Assembly: GCF_026914185.1 (NCBI RefSeq)
Contig: NC_070560.1
Span: 1,586,001-1,650,000, forward strand
From: Puccinia triticina
Taxonomy: Eukaryota; Basidiomycota; Pucciniomycetes; Pucciniales; Pucciniaceae
DNA length: 64,000 bases
Direction of reading: 5' to 3'
How positions within the stretch are numbered: the stretch's first letter is position 1; each line of letters begins with the position of its first letter. The translations under genes were made by a program, and so were the position numbers. The notes under the pieces were generated by a model. The model was not told the origin of the DNA, did no database searches, and saw nothing but the letters and a program-made list of their open reading frames with translations. Positions 23,855-34,816 of the stretch are shown piece by piece.

Positions 23855-25382
23855 TGTTGTGATGCCAACGGAAGATAACAGAAGATCAAGATTACATAAA
23901 CTAAGTATAACATAATCATGTACTTAGTCTGTAACCTAGTTAGTGATATTCAGGGTAGTTCAACCGGTTAGGGCTAGAATCATGTATTTACACCAGGAAA
24001 AAAAATAGTCACTTGATGGCAAGTGACATGATGCAGCTTTGGTTTCTGCTCCAGAGCTACTCCAGCGCTTCTCCAAGTCTGCTCCACCAGCACTTGTAGA
24101 GCTTGCAGGACTGCACCAGAGCACTCAATGTGGCACAGTCAGCTGATCCTAATTCTTTCCCAGGAACAGCTGAGCAGTAGGCATTGACTGAGCCTGGGCC
24201 AAAGCTGAGCATTGGCTGAGCCTGGGCCACAGCTGAGCATTGGATATTCCAAGCCTGAAACAAATTCAAGTGTCAGCTGGACCAAGAATATTCCAAATCT
24301 GAGCATCAGCTTAGCCAACAATGGTCCAAAGCTGAGCATCACCTTGGAAAAGGCTTGTGCAGAGCTTAGGATCAGCTGGGACAATACTGTTCCAAAGATT
24401 AACACCAGCTTGGCCAAAAAATTTCAAAAGCTGAGCATCAGCTGAGCCAATGCTGGTACAAAGCTGAGCATTGGCTGAGCCAAGGCTGTTCTAAAGCTGA
24501 GTATCAGATGTTTTGAGACTATTCAAAAGATTAATATCACCTGAGCCAAGGCTGTTCCACAGCTGAGAATCAGCTGAGCCAAGGCTGGTCCACAGCTGAT
24601 GTGGACCAACCTTGGCTAAGACAATGGTCTTAGCCAAGGTTGGTCCACAGCTGAGCATCAGCTGAGCCAAGGCTGGTCCACAGATGAGCATAAGCTGTTA
24701 CAGGAGTGGTCAGACTCAGAATCTGAGCATTGGCTGGGCCGAGATTTATCCAAAGCTGAAAATCAGCTGAGCCAATACTGGTCCAAAGCTGAGCATTGAC
24801 TGGGCCAATGATAGTCCTAATCTGAGTCTAAGCTGAGCCATGACTGGAATAAAGCTGAAAATAAGCTGGGCCAGGACTGGTTCTGATGATGCAACAAAGC
24901 TGAGCATGAGCTGGGCACCAAAGCTGAGCATAAGCTGGGAGCTAAAGCTGAGTATCAGCTGACCAGAAATGGGGATCAGTGGTGCCCAGCAAAAACTGAG
25001 GATCTCCTGTGGAAATTCTTAAACTGGTTAGATGGTGGGTAAATGGTGGGTAGATGATGGGTAGATGGTGGGTAGATGGTGGGTAGCCCGCTGGAGCTGG
25101 CATGATGTCACTTGTCATCAAGTGACTATTTTTTTTTCCTGGTGTTAGTCTAACTGATCTCGCGCTCCGGCTCCAGTCTCTTTCCTCACTGAGATTGGAG
25201 ACCGGATCCGCAAGTGCCAATAGCTAACCCGCAACGGGACTATTTTGTCTAGGTTAGTATGCTCTTTCACTATCTTGATACTATGCAATTTACCAAGATT
25301 GGAGACCGGATCCGCGAGTGCCAATAGCTAACCCGCGACGGGACTATTTCGTCTAGCTCCCATTTGCCTGAGGCATCTAATA
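23855..25382 (+). repeat. Copia 5' LTR, interrupted
   Basis: A 371-bp LTR split after its first 136 bp by the CACCAGG-ended element at 23991-25144. The distal half contains an internal duplication of about 60 bp starting GATTGGAGACCGGATCCG. The internal region begins GGTTAAAAGCC; I could not assign the primer tRNA. Confidence 0.9.
23991..25144. mobile_element. CACCAGG-ended transposon in copia LTR, TSD TTA
   Basis: A 1154-bp element whose ends (CACCAGGAAAAA, then a TAGTCACTTGATG-like block) match the 8296-10388 element. It is flanked by TTA (23988-23990, 25145-25147), and the 3' LTR of the same copia element provides the uninterrupted site with a single TTA. The interior (about 24060-24960) is a degenerate tandem array of units around 30 bp carrying CAGCTGAGCC, followed by a short GGTGGGTAGAT array (25027-25085). 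No protein is encoded, so it needs a transposase from elsewhere. Confidence 0.92.
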
Positions 25383-25439
25383 GGTTAAAAGCCGGCTTTA
25401 CGTGCACTGCGTTGATTCCTTGGTACTCATGGTCGCTTG

Positions 25440-27203
25440 ATGAACTTTCTGGATAAACAAAAAGAAAGACTCAAGCAAATTGAAGAAGATCAGAAGAAGA
25501 AGAATAGAGAGAAGCACATTGATCAACGAAGATCTGATATTCTCAACTCACCCAACATTCCACCACAACCCACTCCAGAACCACAACCCCAACCCTCTTC
25601 CTCTAACTCCTACACCATCCCTCCGTCACCGTCTCCCATTCAAGCAATGGAAGACGACCTGACCCCGGCCCAAGCGCGGCAAATCTTCGCCGACCTACGC
25701 AAAGAAATAGCAGTGCTTAGGAACCATCAACTCCACAACCAGATTGCACCCGCCCCTGTCATCCAACATTGTCAGCGTACTCGGCAGGAACTGATCATGG
25801 AGAATTTCGTCAAGAACCCCCTCCAGGTCCACTATCAGCTCAACCCCAAGAAGCCAGTTCTGCTTTACGAAGGAACGAACTTCCCCGCCTGGGAGGCCGC
25901 ACTTGACCAAACCCTTTGCCACATCCTTGTCCGGCAAGAGCCATTCACTGATAAACCGGCAAATTTTGACTCCTTGACCATTGATGAAGGCTCCACAGTG
26001 TCAAGTCTCATTCGTAACACTGTGGCGGACGGCTTGGGCGACATATTGGAATCCTCAAAGCTATTGTCCCCAAAGGAAATCTTTGTTTTGTTACAGACCA
26101 AGTGCTCTAGGTCCAATCAACGTCGCAAGATTGAACTCCTGAACGAAGTTGTGGCACTCATTGTCAACAAGTCTCCGGCAACGGACATCACCTTATCTGT
26201 CTGGGCTAAGTTGAAATCCGAGCTTGCCCAACTTAAGTTAACATGGGATGAAGCTTTCGGGATCTTCTTGCAGTCGTATTTTGTTCCACCAGTCAACGTT
26301 AAGCCAATGACTTTCGAGTTCTCCATCAATCAACAACTCAACAACAAGGAAGCGCCGGCCTTTGAAGATGTCTCAACCATCATCCAGTTTGCTGCCAACC
26401 AACTGCGACACAAGACAGTCGCATTGGCTCTGGCGTTGATGTCGTCGGCTCCCCCTGTTGATCCAATGGCGATGGACCTCGACCGCATCCAAGCTGTCCA
26501 ATCACATCCCCGATACATCGCCCCCCAACGCCAAACACAACAAGCGACCCGCAAACAGCCCAACTTGTCAATTGAGAAGGGTCAATCCGATGCGCTTGTG
26601 AAGAAGCATGGGACTCACTGCATCTACTGCGGTGAAGATGGTCATTGGTACCCGGACTGTGCGGAATTCTGGCGAGATGTGGCGCTCAAACGCATCAATC
26701 CACCAGATGCTGACTACAAGATGAAGGGCTCAAAATACCGACCGCCACCTCGGCCTGAAAACTCTGGCAACTGTCTTCGACAGGTCAACATTCCAGAAGT
26801 GACCAATGGCGTTCTCCTCAATTCTGGCGCATCAGCACACGTAAGCGGCACCTCGTCTCTCTTCAAGGTCACCAAGAAGCTGACAAGGCCCCGCACTTTC
26901 TACCTTGCTGTGTCCGATTGCAATGTGACTGTGTCTGAAATTGGCAGAGTGACAATCCCGACTCCAACGGGTCCCCTGACAATTGAGGATGTGTATCACT
27001 GCCCAGGAGTAGACGGAATCATTCTTTCCACGGGACTGTTGTTATCAAGCGGATGGCGCCTAATTTATGATGGCACCCAGGCTAGACTCTATGACCCTTG
27101 TAATAATGTTTATGATACAATTTTTCATAATTTCTGCTGGTCCCTCAAAACCAGCGCATTATTGCAACTAGAGGCCAAGGCGGCTTCGCCGCTGCAAATT
27201 TAG
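25440..27203 (+). pseudogene. Copia gag and aspartic protease
   Basis: The first in-frame ATG (25440) opens a 587-residue frame. A charged N terminus is followed by a gag core (YEGTNFPAWEAALDQTL, about residue 143) and one CCHC zinc knuckle near residue 400 (CIYCGEDGHWYPDC), which binds genomic RNA in the particle. The protease motif, normally LDSGASAHV, reads LNSGASAHV (Asn codon 26820-26822), so the catalytic Asp is lost; GAT to AAT after a C is a CpG transition. The frame ends at 27203 because of the insertion that starts about there; the continuation is found after 29468. Confidence 0.88.
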
Positions 27204-29468
27204 GAGTTCAGGGAAAATTTATCATCAGCCCCTTTCCCCATTCTTCTCCACAGGCCAGTAAATGCCCTCTTGAAAGCAAATGTTAAATATGAAATGCATT
27301 CATAAACTCCAGAATATGTAAAAGGATAGATACATAAATAAAACCCTGAGACCTGTATCAGCATATTATTAAATTTCCTTATCCTATTCCAGTACTGATG
27401 GGTCTTTTCATTTCAATTTGAATGGACATCTGCATAGCCTGAGTAAGTTAGCCTTGTTGCCTGGAACTGGGAGTTGAATTTGGCGTTGAGGTTAAATGGG
27501 AATCCTAAAGTACACATGATAAGCTTGATGCCTTCCCATCATTGAGATCAAAATCATATCTGCTGAACAGATTTGTCATTCCACCAGCTCAAATTTTGAC
27601 AGTCTCCACTGCTCCATTAGAAAAAGCTTTCAGTTTGCCTAAGTAGCTGGAGAGTTTGAAAGTCCAATATGGTTGTCACTGAGTCTTATTATAATTTATT
27701 CCAACTTTAAAGTCAGATACAAGAAAAAATTTCAAAACAACAACCCTTGTTTCCTGAGGGAAAAACAAAATCAGATTGATCACTGGTATTCAAACAGTGG
27801 CATCAAGAAGACCAGAAAACAAGAAAAAAATTCAGGCCAAGGACAGGCAGGCCAGCTTGATAATTGATTGCTACAATGTGGAGCTAGGAAAGATTTTAAC
27901 CAGTGAGCAAGGGAGAAGGAATTAAAGAGGTCAAGACAGACTGGTCATCGAGGGTAATAACACCTCCTCTCGATGACCGGCCATCACCGGTCATTGAGAG
28001 GAGTAGCACCTCCCCTCAATGACTGGTACACACCGGTCATTGAGGGGAATCACACCTCTTGATGACCGGTCTGTACCGGTCATCGAGGGGACTCACAGAC
28101 CGGTCATCAATCACACCTCTCGATGACCGGCGCGGACCGGTCATCAGTCACACCTCCCGATGACCGGCACAGACCGGTCATCGAGGGTAATAAGACCCCC
28201 TCTCGATGACCGGTCATCACCGGTCATCGAGGGGAGTAACATCTCCTCTCGATGACCGGTCTGTGCCGGTCACCAAGGGGAGTAGCACCTCCTCTCAATG
28301 ACCGGCCAGACCGGTCATCAAGGGGAATAACAACTTCTCTGGATGACTGGTGTGTACCGGTCATCGAGGGGAGGTGCTACTCCTCTCGATGACCTGTCTT
28401 TACCAGCCATCGAGGGGACTCACACCTCCTTGCGTTGACCGGTATACACCGGTCATCCAGAGGAGGTGTTATTCCCCTTGATGACCGGTGTGTACCAGTC
28501 ATCGAGGGGAGGTGCTACTCCTCTCGATGACCGGTGTGTCCCGGACATCGAGGGGAGGTGCTACTCCTCTCGATGACCGGTGTGTACCAGTCATCGAGGG
28601 GAAGTGCTACTCCTCTCGATGACCTGTCTTTACCGGCCATCGAGGGGACTCACACCTCCTCGCGTTGACCGGTATACACCGGTCATCCAGAGGAGGTGTT
28701 ATTCCCCTCGATGACCGGTGTGTACCAGTCATCGAGGGGAGGTGCTACTCCTCTCAATGACCGGTGTGTACCTGACATCGAGGGGAGGTGCTACTCCCTC
28801 GATGACCGGCACAGACCGGTCATCAAGGGGAGATGTTACTGGTCACCAATAGGTTTTGGCTTTGGCCGGCGCGTTTCCTGCGTTTTCTGTACATATTGGT
28901 GGTGGCGTTTGTTCCATGGCGGTGGCGTTTTTGCCATGGTAGTGTTGGTCTGCGTTTGCTGTACATATCGGTGGTGGCGTTGGTTCCATGGCGGTGGCTT
29001 TTTTGCCATGGCAGTGTTGTTGTGGACGCGGTGGCAAGTCCAACTCGAAGCCAGAGGCCTGCGGGCTCGGGTATATAAGACCGCGAGCTGGCCAGTCAGA
29101 TTCTCCCCCCAGCCGCATCCGTTTTGTCTGTAATTCCAGCTGGCGGTGCGTCTCACGCTCTCCCGCTGCTGCTTTTGCATTTGCACAGCCTGGGGGGTTA
29201 AAGAGCTGGCCCCCACTTAGCAGATTGCCACCGCGCTGCTGGGGGCCTTCCTTACATACTGTTTGACCCATCCGGTGAGTTGGGCGGCAGTATGGGCCTG
29301 GGTGCAGCAGCTTCGGCTGGTGTTGGGCTAGGTTGTGTTTTTTGCAGAGGCTTTCCTGATCAGATAGGGGAAGCCTTTTTTGCTTTTGTGTGATTAAAAG
29401 ATAGGGAAAACCCTTTCTTTGTTGTTTTGTGGATAAAAAATAGGGAAAACCCTTGAATTTTTTTCCCA
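27204..29468. mobile_element. Unclassified insertion inside copia, promoter-like, with palindromic array
   Basis: The copia reading stops at ...SPLQ near 27195 and resumes with NSGFNRLGCKKVSEV near 29472 in a matching frame, so about 2.27 kb was inserted; CAAA is shared by both junctions. The insert contains a hairpin-repeat array (27940-28845), a roughly 70-bp tandem duplication around GTACATATTGGTGGTGGCG (28880-29025), and a good TATA box (TATATAA, 29072-29078) followed by a CT-rich leader. This could be a solo LTR of another retroelement, but I found no clear TG...CA ends, so the class and the exact limits are uncertain. Confidence 0.5.
27940..28845. repeat. Palindromic repeat array around CGATGACCGGT
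   Basis: About 900 bp with some twenty alternating direct and inverted copies of CTCTCGATGACCGGT / ACCGGTCATCGAGAGG-like units, separated by short GTGTGTACC, GGTGCTACTC or AGTAGCACC spacers. Unit pairs are spaced roughly 40 bp apart and many pairs form near-perfect stems. The last third repeats a longer block of about 240 bp twice (about 28340-28580 and 28565-28800). Confidence 0.85.
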
Positions 29469-29471
29469 CAA

Positions 29472-30300
29472 AACTCTGGTTTTAATAGACTTGGATGTAA
29501 AAAAGTCTCCGAAGTTCGATCCTTCAATCCTTACACATGGCATCTTCGCCTCGGCCACGTCTCTGACCAATGGTGGGCCGCTAAACTAAACTAAATAAAT
29601 CTACACAAATCTACCAGTGTAGCTTTCCTTACCATGCTCCACTACAGCCAAAGCACTACTCCAGAGGGATGTTTGTGGCGCTACAATAACACCCATCTAG
29701 CTTTTTAGCAGTTTTTACTTGCGTAGATTTGTGTAGTTTGGTGTAGTTTAGTTTAGCGGCCCACCGTTGCTCTGACCAAGTGGTTAAGAACTTTCTCAGG
29801 ATTAATTACCCGGATAAGAAGATCACCTGGAGAGATTTCTTTTGCGAACAATGTGCGAAATCCAAAATCATGGATAAGAAGGCTCTCGGGATGGAAACTC
29901 AGATTCCTCGTGATGATCCCCTTGACTTCTGCGTGTCGGACGTCATTGGCCCATTGAATCTGGACATCAACGGTTGTTGATATCTAGTCACGCTGCGTGA
30001 TCACGCTAGCACTTACACCTTCTGTGCTCCAATGGTGAATCGCAGTGAAGTCCTGGCAAAGATTATGGTGTGGATTTGACGCCTGAAGAAAGCCATTGGG
30101 AAGGCTCCCTCCTACCTCCTGTGTGACAATGCTCTTGAATACACTAAAAGTCTCAAGGCGCAACTTGAATCTGTTGGGACAGTGCTGGCGCCCGTTACCC
30201 CACATTCTCCATCTCAGAACGGCGAGGCGGAGCGAGTTAACAGGACTCTGGGTGACATGGCGAGAACCATGCTTCATGCCAGCAGTGACAGCTCTGTTTA
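29472..30300 (+). pseudogene. Copia integrase, split by MITE and stops
   Basis: The segment restarts the copia polyprotein with the pre-integrase motif YTWHLRLGHVSDQ, and a MITE interrupts exactly after that motif (29571-29769). The integrase core follows from 29780: zinc-binding CEQCAKSK, then DVIGPL, CDNALEY and a Glu within QNGEAERVNRT, i.e. the DDE acids. Two TGA stops (29978, 30077) sit where Arg is expected (before YLVTLRDHAS and before RLKKAIG). The integrase C terminus is missing; the reading ends at about 30305, where another insertion begins. Confidence 0.85.
29571..29769. mobile_element. 199-bp MITE in copia integrase, 10-bp direct flanks
   Basis: The ends are inverted: TGGTGGGCCGCTAAACTAAA at the left and its complement near the right end, with the right end four bases longer. 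CTCTGACCAA is present on both sides (29561-29570 and 29770-29779), so the target duplication is up to 10 bp, as in Mutator-type MITEs; because TIR and target share bases, 7-9 bp (hAT-like) is not excluded. Removing it with one flank copy restores the frame HVSDQ-VVKNFLRI. Confidence 0.8.
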
Positions 30301-30308
30301 TGAAGCTT

Positions 30309-31118
30309 AGGGCAAAAACCCGTCAAAATTAAGGGTTTTGGGCCCTAGCACTATAACTGTGCTGATATAAACACTAGTAATGTAAATTACTAAGCTTTTT
30401 ACGTGGTAATTTAGCCACTAAAAGGGTTAAACACTCTTTTAAAAAGAGGAGGATTTATTATGTAATTAATAAAATATAATTATTAATTACAGGGAATAAA
30501 TTTGGCGTAAAAAGTAGGTGGTAAGCGCTTAAACTGATTGGCTGCTTGTCAGAGGCAGAAGTCTTACAGCAACTACTTTTAAGGATAAAGCTTGTAAATA
30601 TGCTAATAAGGGATTTTTGATATTTAAAGGTTTAATCCAGTGGATTTTACGTGCTGGGGATGGTTTAAAGGGAAAAGGGGCTACAGTAGTAGCAGAGGAG
30701 AATATTCACTGCAAACTTACGGTTTATTGGGCGGTGAATGGTCTGGGGGATCTTTTCCTGAGGGCCAAATAGGCCTCTATTTATAGAGGGGACTTCAGTG
30801 GGCGTAAACACTGAGTCCTTTTCTCCCTATGGGAGTATCCAGGGGTGTAGCCGTGAAAAGGGCTTGGTTGTGGGTAATTTAATTGTATTGTAATAGACTA
30901 ATTTCCCTGACTCTGTCACATGACATGTTTATAACCAATTGTCATGTGAAAGAGCTTCAGTAGAAGTCTACATAATACTTTCACAGGGTATTTTTACACG
31001 AGTAATATTACTCATTAATGTACAACAGTTTAATTTTATGTACATTGTTTGTTTTACTAAATTTATGTATGTAATATTATTTTTGGGCGCTTTCTGGGGC
31101 CAATAGCAGATCATGTTA
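30309..31118. mobile_element. Unclassified ~0.8-kb insertion in copia
   Basis: AT-rich non-coding DNA separates the integrase and reverse transcriptase regions of copia. AAGCTT is found on both sides (30303-30308 and 31119-31124), a possible 6-bp target duplication. The left part contains an inverted pair GGGCAAAAACCC / GGGTTTTGGGCCC, and there is a TATTTATAG motif near 30778. It may be a solo LTR or a MITE-like element. The frame does not rejoin across it, so copia also lost sequence here. Confidence 0.4.
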
Positions 31119-31124
31119 AAGCTT

Positions 31125-32711
31125 GGAGAAGAGAAAATTTCAGAACAAGCTGAAGAAGAAAGATGTCAAATGGGCTTACTATCAACGGATGAAGAGCACA
31201 ACCTTCCGAAGACAATCAAGCAGGCTTTGTCTGGTCCCGATTCCCATCTATGGCGCGCAGCTGCGGAATACAAAATGCTGAAGTTCGATCAACTTGAGGT
31301 CTGGGTCCCAACAGTCGCGACGAAAGGTTCCAAGGCCCTTGGAGCCAGGTGGGTGTTTTCAATCAAAAGAAAGCTGGACGGGACTGTCGACAAATACCGT
31401 GCTTGGTACGTTGCCAAGGGTTTTGGACAGCAGATGGGTCTCAACTACAACAAGACGTATGCTCCAACCACGTCACTTAACACTCTGCGACTTCTGATCT
31501 CAATCAGCATTTCCCACAACCTCCCAACGGCAACCTTCGACGTGAGCTCGGCGTATTTGTACTCTCCAATTGAGGAAGAGGTGTATATCCAACCTCCGGT
31601 TGAGATCACTCCCTCACTCAAGGGGAAAGTCATGCACCTTAAAAAAGCTCTTTGCGGGACAAAGCAGGCAGCCCGCTGCTGGTGGAAGTTCTTCCACAAG
31701 ACGGTTCAAGACCTGGGATTTGATGCAAGCGAGATTGAGCCCTCTTTATATCTCTTTCGCCGTAATGGACACTTCATCATCATCTGGCTCCACGTCGACG
31801 ATGGATTTGCTCTCTCGTCAGATAGGTCCTTACTCAATGAACTACGCTGAGGAATGGAAGCTCAGCTGGAAATCAAATGGTCGGACAGTGTGCAACGCCT
31901 CGTGGGCATCGATTTCAAGTGGGATGGTCCAAGATTGAAGCTGAACCAATCCATGATGGCAAATCAAATAGTTGAAACTTATCACAGATCTTTCTACAAA
32001 CATGATTGCCCGCTCCCGGAAGCTGATCTGGAGTCATACTCAGGAGACCCTATCGACCAAACTGAATTCAGATCAGTGATTGGCTCTTTAATGTACCTAG
32101 CTTGCGGAACTCAACCGGACATTTCATACGCAGTTAACCTTCTAGCTAGATTTTGTGCGGCACCCTCGTCCTCTCACTGGTTGGCGCTAGATTGGTTGAT
32201 TGGTTACTTGGCAAAAACAACGGAAAAGGCACTTGTATACAAGGCAAGGCAAGGGGGATTGGCGCTTTGGACGGATGCAAATTGGGGCGGAGAGCAGGAA
32301 AGGTTGACAACGGGGTACTTGTTGACACACGACAGAAACAGCATCGCGTGGGGGTCAAAAAGGCAAACTGTGGTGGCAATGTCAACATGTGCGGCGGAAT
32401 ACCTAGCTTTATCGGAAGGGGCACAACAATTGGCACATCTCCTCAATATTTTCAAAGAACTGGGATCTCAACCACGACTGACAATGCATTGTGACAATGA
32501 AGCAGCGGTACTCATTGCAACGGACAACACCTTGAAGAAAAAGACCAAATATCTGTGGTGTGCATTTTATTTTGTTAATGATTTGATAAGAGAAAACAAA
32601 ATTGATGTCAAGTGGACAAGTACGCGAAATCAACTAGCAGATGTCTTAACCAAACGGCTTGGACCAACAAAAATGCTCGGAGCGCTGGATCAACTTGGCG
32701 TCAACGGGTAG
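31125..32711 (+). pseudogene. Copia reverse transcriptase and RNase H
   Basis: The RVT_2-type polymerase begins near LPKTIKQALSGPDSHLWRAA and shows the copia landmarks GARWVFSIKRKLDG, TFDVSSAYLYSPIEEEVY, KKALCGTKQAARCW and the active-site WLHVDDGF. One TGA (31848-31850) interrupts it where Arg is expected; after it the frame continues unchanged from 31851. The RNase H part has LWTDANWGG, AAEYLALSEG, HCDNEAAV and NQLADVLTKRLG and ends at 32711 just before the polypurine tract. Apart from that stop and the missing N-terminal link to integrase, the domain is well preserved. Confidence 0.92.
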
Positions 32712-32733
32712 TTTTTGTAATCTTGGGGGGGGG

Positions 32734-33104
32734 TGTTGTGATGCCAACGGAAGATAACAGAAGATCAAGATTACATAAACTAAGTATAACATAATCATGT
32801 ACTTAGTCTGTAACCTAGTTAGTGATATTCAGGGTAGTTCAACCGGTTAGGGCTAGAATCATGTATTTAGTCTAACTGATCTCGCGCCCCGGCTCCAGTC
32901 TCTTTCCTCACCGAGATTGGAGACCGGATCCGCGAGTGCCAATAGCTAACCCGCGACGGGACTATTTTGTCTAGGTTAGTATTCTCTTTCACTATCTTGA
33001 TACTATGCAATTTACCAAGATTGGAGACCGGATCCGCGAGTGCCAATAGCTAACCCGCGACGGGACTATTTTGTCTAGCTCCCATTTACCTGAGGCATCT
33101 AATA
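32734..33104 (+). repeat. Copia 3' LTR, intact 371 bp
   Basis: Uninterrupted copy of the LTR, preceded by a run of G residues. It serves as the empty-site reference for the transposon in the 5' LTR: here CATGTATTTAGTC is continuous. Confidence 0.93.
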
Positions 33105-34119
33105 AAAAACAATGTGAATCCACACCGCACCACCTACTGGTATCTGTATCAATATTTGAATGTACAGCTGCTGCCGAGGAATCCACCTCCACAGGATGAA
33201 TATGGGCCCCACTTGGCCGGTCAGTGTAGTACGAAGAATACAGAAGTGCCCGCATTTGTGAGAAAAGAAGATCCAGGCCTGCTCGGGGGTTGTCTCAAGC
33301 AATGTTAGCAATACTTTGATCCACAAAGAGATCCTCCTGAGGCGTCCATCTTTGGGAATATATAACCCAGCTTGTGTTAGGTTGGGGCCCACTAATACTT
33401 CCAGGTACACGGTTGACCAATTGTGCAAGTCGGTCGTTTACTTGATCGTTGTGCAACCACACGCCAGTGATGCCGTTAACATGTTGCAAAACCTTTCTCC
33501 AATAATGGAACCCGCCCCAGAAGCCGCGAGATATCAGGGTATATACTTCGCCAGCCACTGTCAGATTGAATGGCCATAAAATCTAGCTTATCATCATCGT
33601 CGGGGATTGTGGTTTGTCATGACTTCTTTTACATAATTGGGTATTTCCTCAGCAACCTTCATTCCAATTTGATGTTTCACTATCAATCAAAAAAGCACAT
33701 GGCCAATCCAATGGTAAAAATCAAATTTGTTTGCATGGGGTGTATAAGGATGATTCTATTCTAATTGATGCATGTATGACTTACTTGCTTGGTAAAGTGT
33801 TCCGGTATTCTCAAGGTGTTTAACATCAAGATCTTCAGTGCAAGAAATGATCAGTTCTTCAAAACAATTCTGTGTGGTAATAAACGTGAGCATATAAGTG
33901 TAGTGGGGGCTTGTTGTTCTCCCAAGACAACGTAGATTCTTTGTGCATGTATCGAGTGGGTGTTGGGTTGTTGGGGGCCGTCTTCTTTGTTTTCCTCTTA
34001 TTGTCGTTGGTGTTACACACATGGCACTGCAGCGCTGTGATGCCAGTCAGGCCAGTTGTGGTCCACCTAGTAAATATCTCAGTAATATTGGCCGGTTGAA
34101 GGTTATTGTGTTCAAACAT
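33105..34119 (-). pseudogene. USP-like peptidase C-terminal part (His box)
   Basis: Minus-strand exons continue the gene from 34817-36182. The order is NITEIFTRWTTTGLTGITAL near 34060, a segment ending NNKPPLHLYAHV near 33910, then VYTLISRGFWGGFHYWRKV, followed by GVWLHNDQV (about 33470-33540). The G-x-H-Y pattern and the later Asp look like the His/Asp boxes of ubiquitin-specific peptidases (family C19). A Trp/Gln-rich segment follows down to 33110. The exons lie in different frames; I did not place all splice sites, and stops may be present. Together with the Cys box upstream this suggests a peptidase fused to a transposase. Activity is unlikely because the gene is broken by three large insertions. 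Confidence 0.55.
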
Positions 34120-34816
34120 TGACCGGGTGATCTTTGTAAGATTTGATAAAACTGAAGATATATTTCTTATTGTAAGTAAAATAATAATAAATACAATATA
34201 GAATATAATCGAGTTCTAGATCCAAAGCTATTTTACCTGAAGGCAGTAGTTTAATCTACACACGAATATCAATCCAATGCGCTGTCTTTTTAGACTTTTA
34301 TAGATAAATTATATCTGTTCTAGAAAAGATAAGATTGACAGATTGATTCAATTAGTTTATGTTTCAACAGCTTTAAAGATGTCTTTTGAGAAAGAAGAAC
34401 AATATTACTTGAGAGTAATTGTTCCTAGTTTTGTTTCTTAAAGATTATCTTTGTTGATGATTGCCGAGCTGATACGGTTGATAAGACTCGTAGGGCTATT
34501 TGTTAGAAAGAGAACAAAGTCAGTTCTCTGTTCTGTTTGTATTGATTCAATCAAAGTGTCACGCTACTCACAATAAGATAGTGAGCAGTTGGCTTCTTTG
34601 ATGGTCTGGTTTGGGTTGAACTTCAACGAGTTCCGATCTGTAGAGGGAAGGAAAGAGGTCAACTTTCCGACCGGCTGAGTTTGTGAAGTGAGGAGTAAAC
34701 TCACGACAAGCTTGACAATTGATGATCGTCGGGGTTTTGCGCAAGATGGTTACTTGCGTAACTGCTCGTCACAAGAGTGCAAGACTTCTTGTGAGTGGAG
34801 CCATCCGATTGACCTG
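34120..34816. other. AT-rich gap inside the host gene
   Basis: About 700 bp with no coding sequence I can recognise. It separates two parts of the minus-strand transposase-peptidase gene and may be a further insertion or a long intron; no terminal repeats were found. A GTGAGT donor on the minus strand near 34890 follows TLIRGVPP, so at least its left neighbour ends in an intron. Confidence 0.35.

Larger units (their letters stand above)
23855..33104 (+). mobile_element. Ty1/copia LTR retrotransposon, decayed, TSD AAAAA
   Basis: The LTRs start TGTTGTGATGCC and end CATCTAATA; the element is flanked by AAAAA (23850-23854 and 33105-33109). A G-rich polypurine tract (eight or more G) precedes the 3' LTR. 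Order: gag with zinc knuckle, aspartic protease, integrase, reverse transcriptase and RNase H, which is the copia order. After subtracting an inserted transposon and its TSD, the 5' LTR is 371 bp, exactly the length of the 3' LTR; by eye the two differ at 7 positions, 6 of them transitions. Four later insertions and several stop codons make it non-autonomous. Confidence 0.93.

Noticed and set aside
27940..28845. CRISPR array
   Set aside because: Regularly spaced short repeats suggested it, but the repeats alternate in orientation, spacers are themselves repeated, and the context is a eukaryotic transposon. The same applies to 8582-9840.
31113..31139. ATG at 31113 as a true start of a separate reverse transcriptase gene
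   Set aside because: It lies in the inserted AT-rich DNA; the reverse transcriptase is an internal part of the copia polyprotein.
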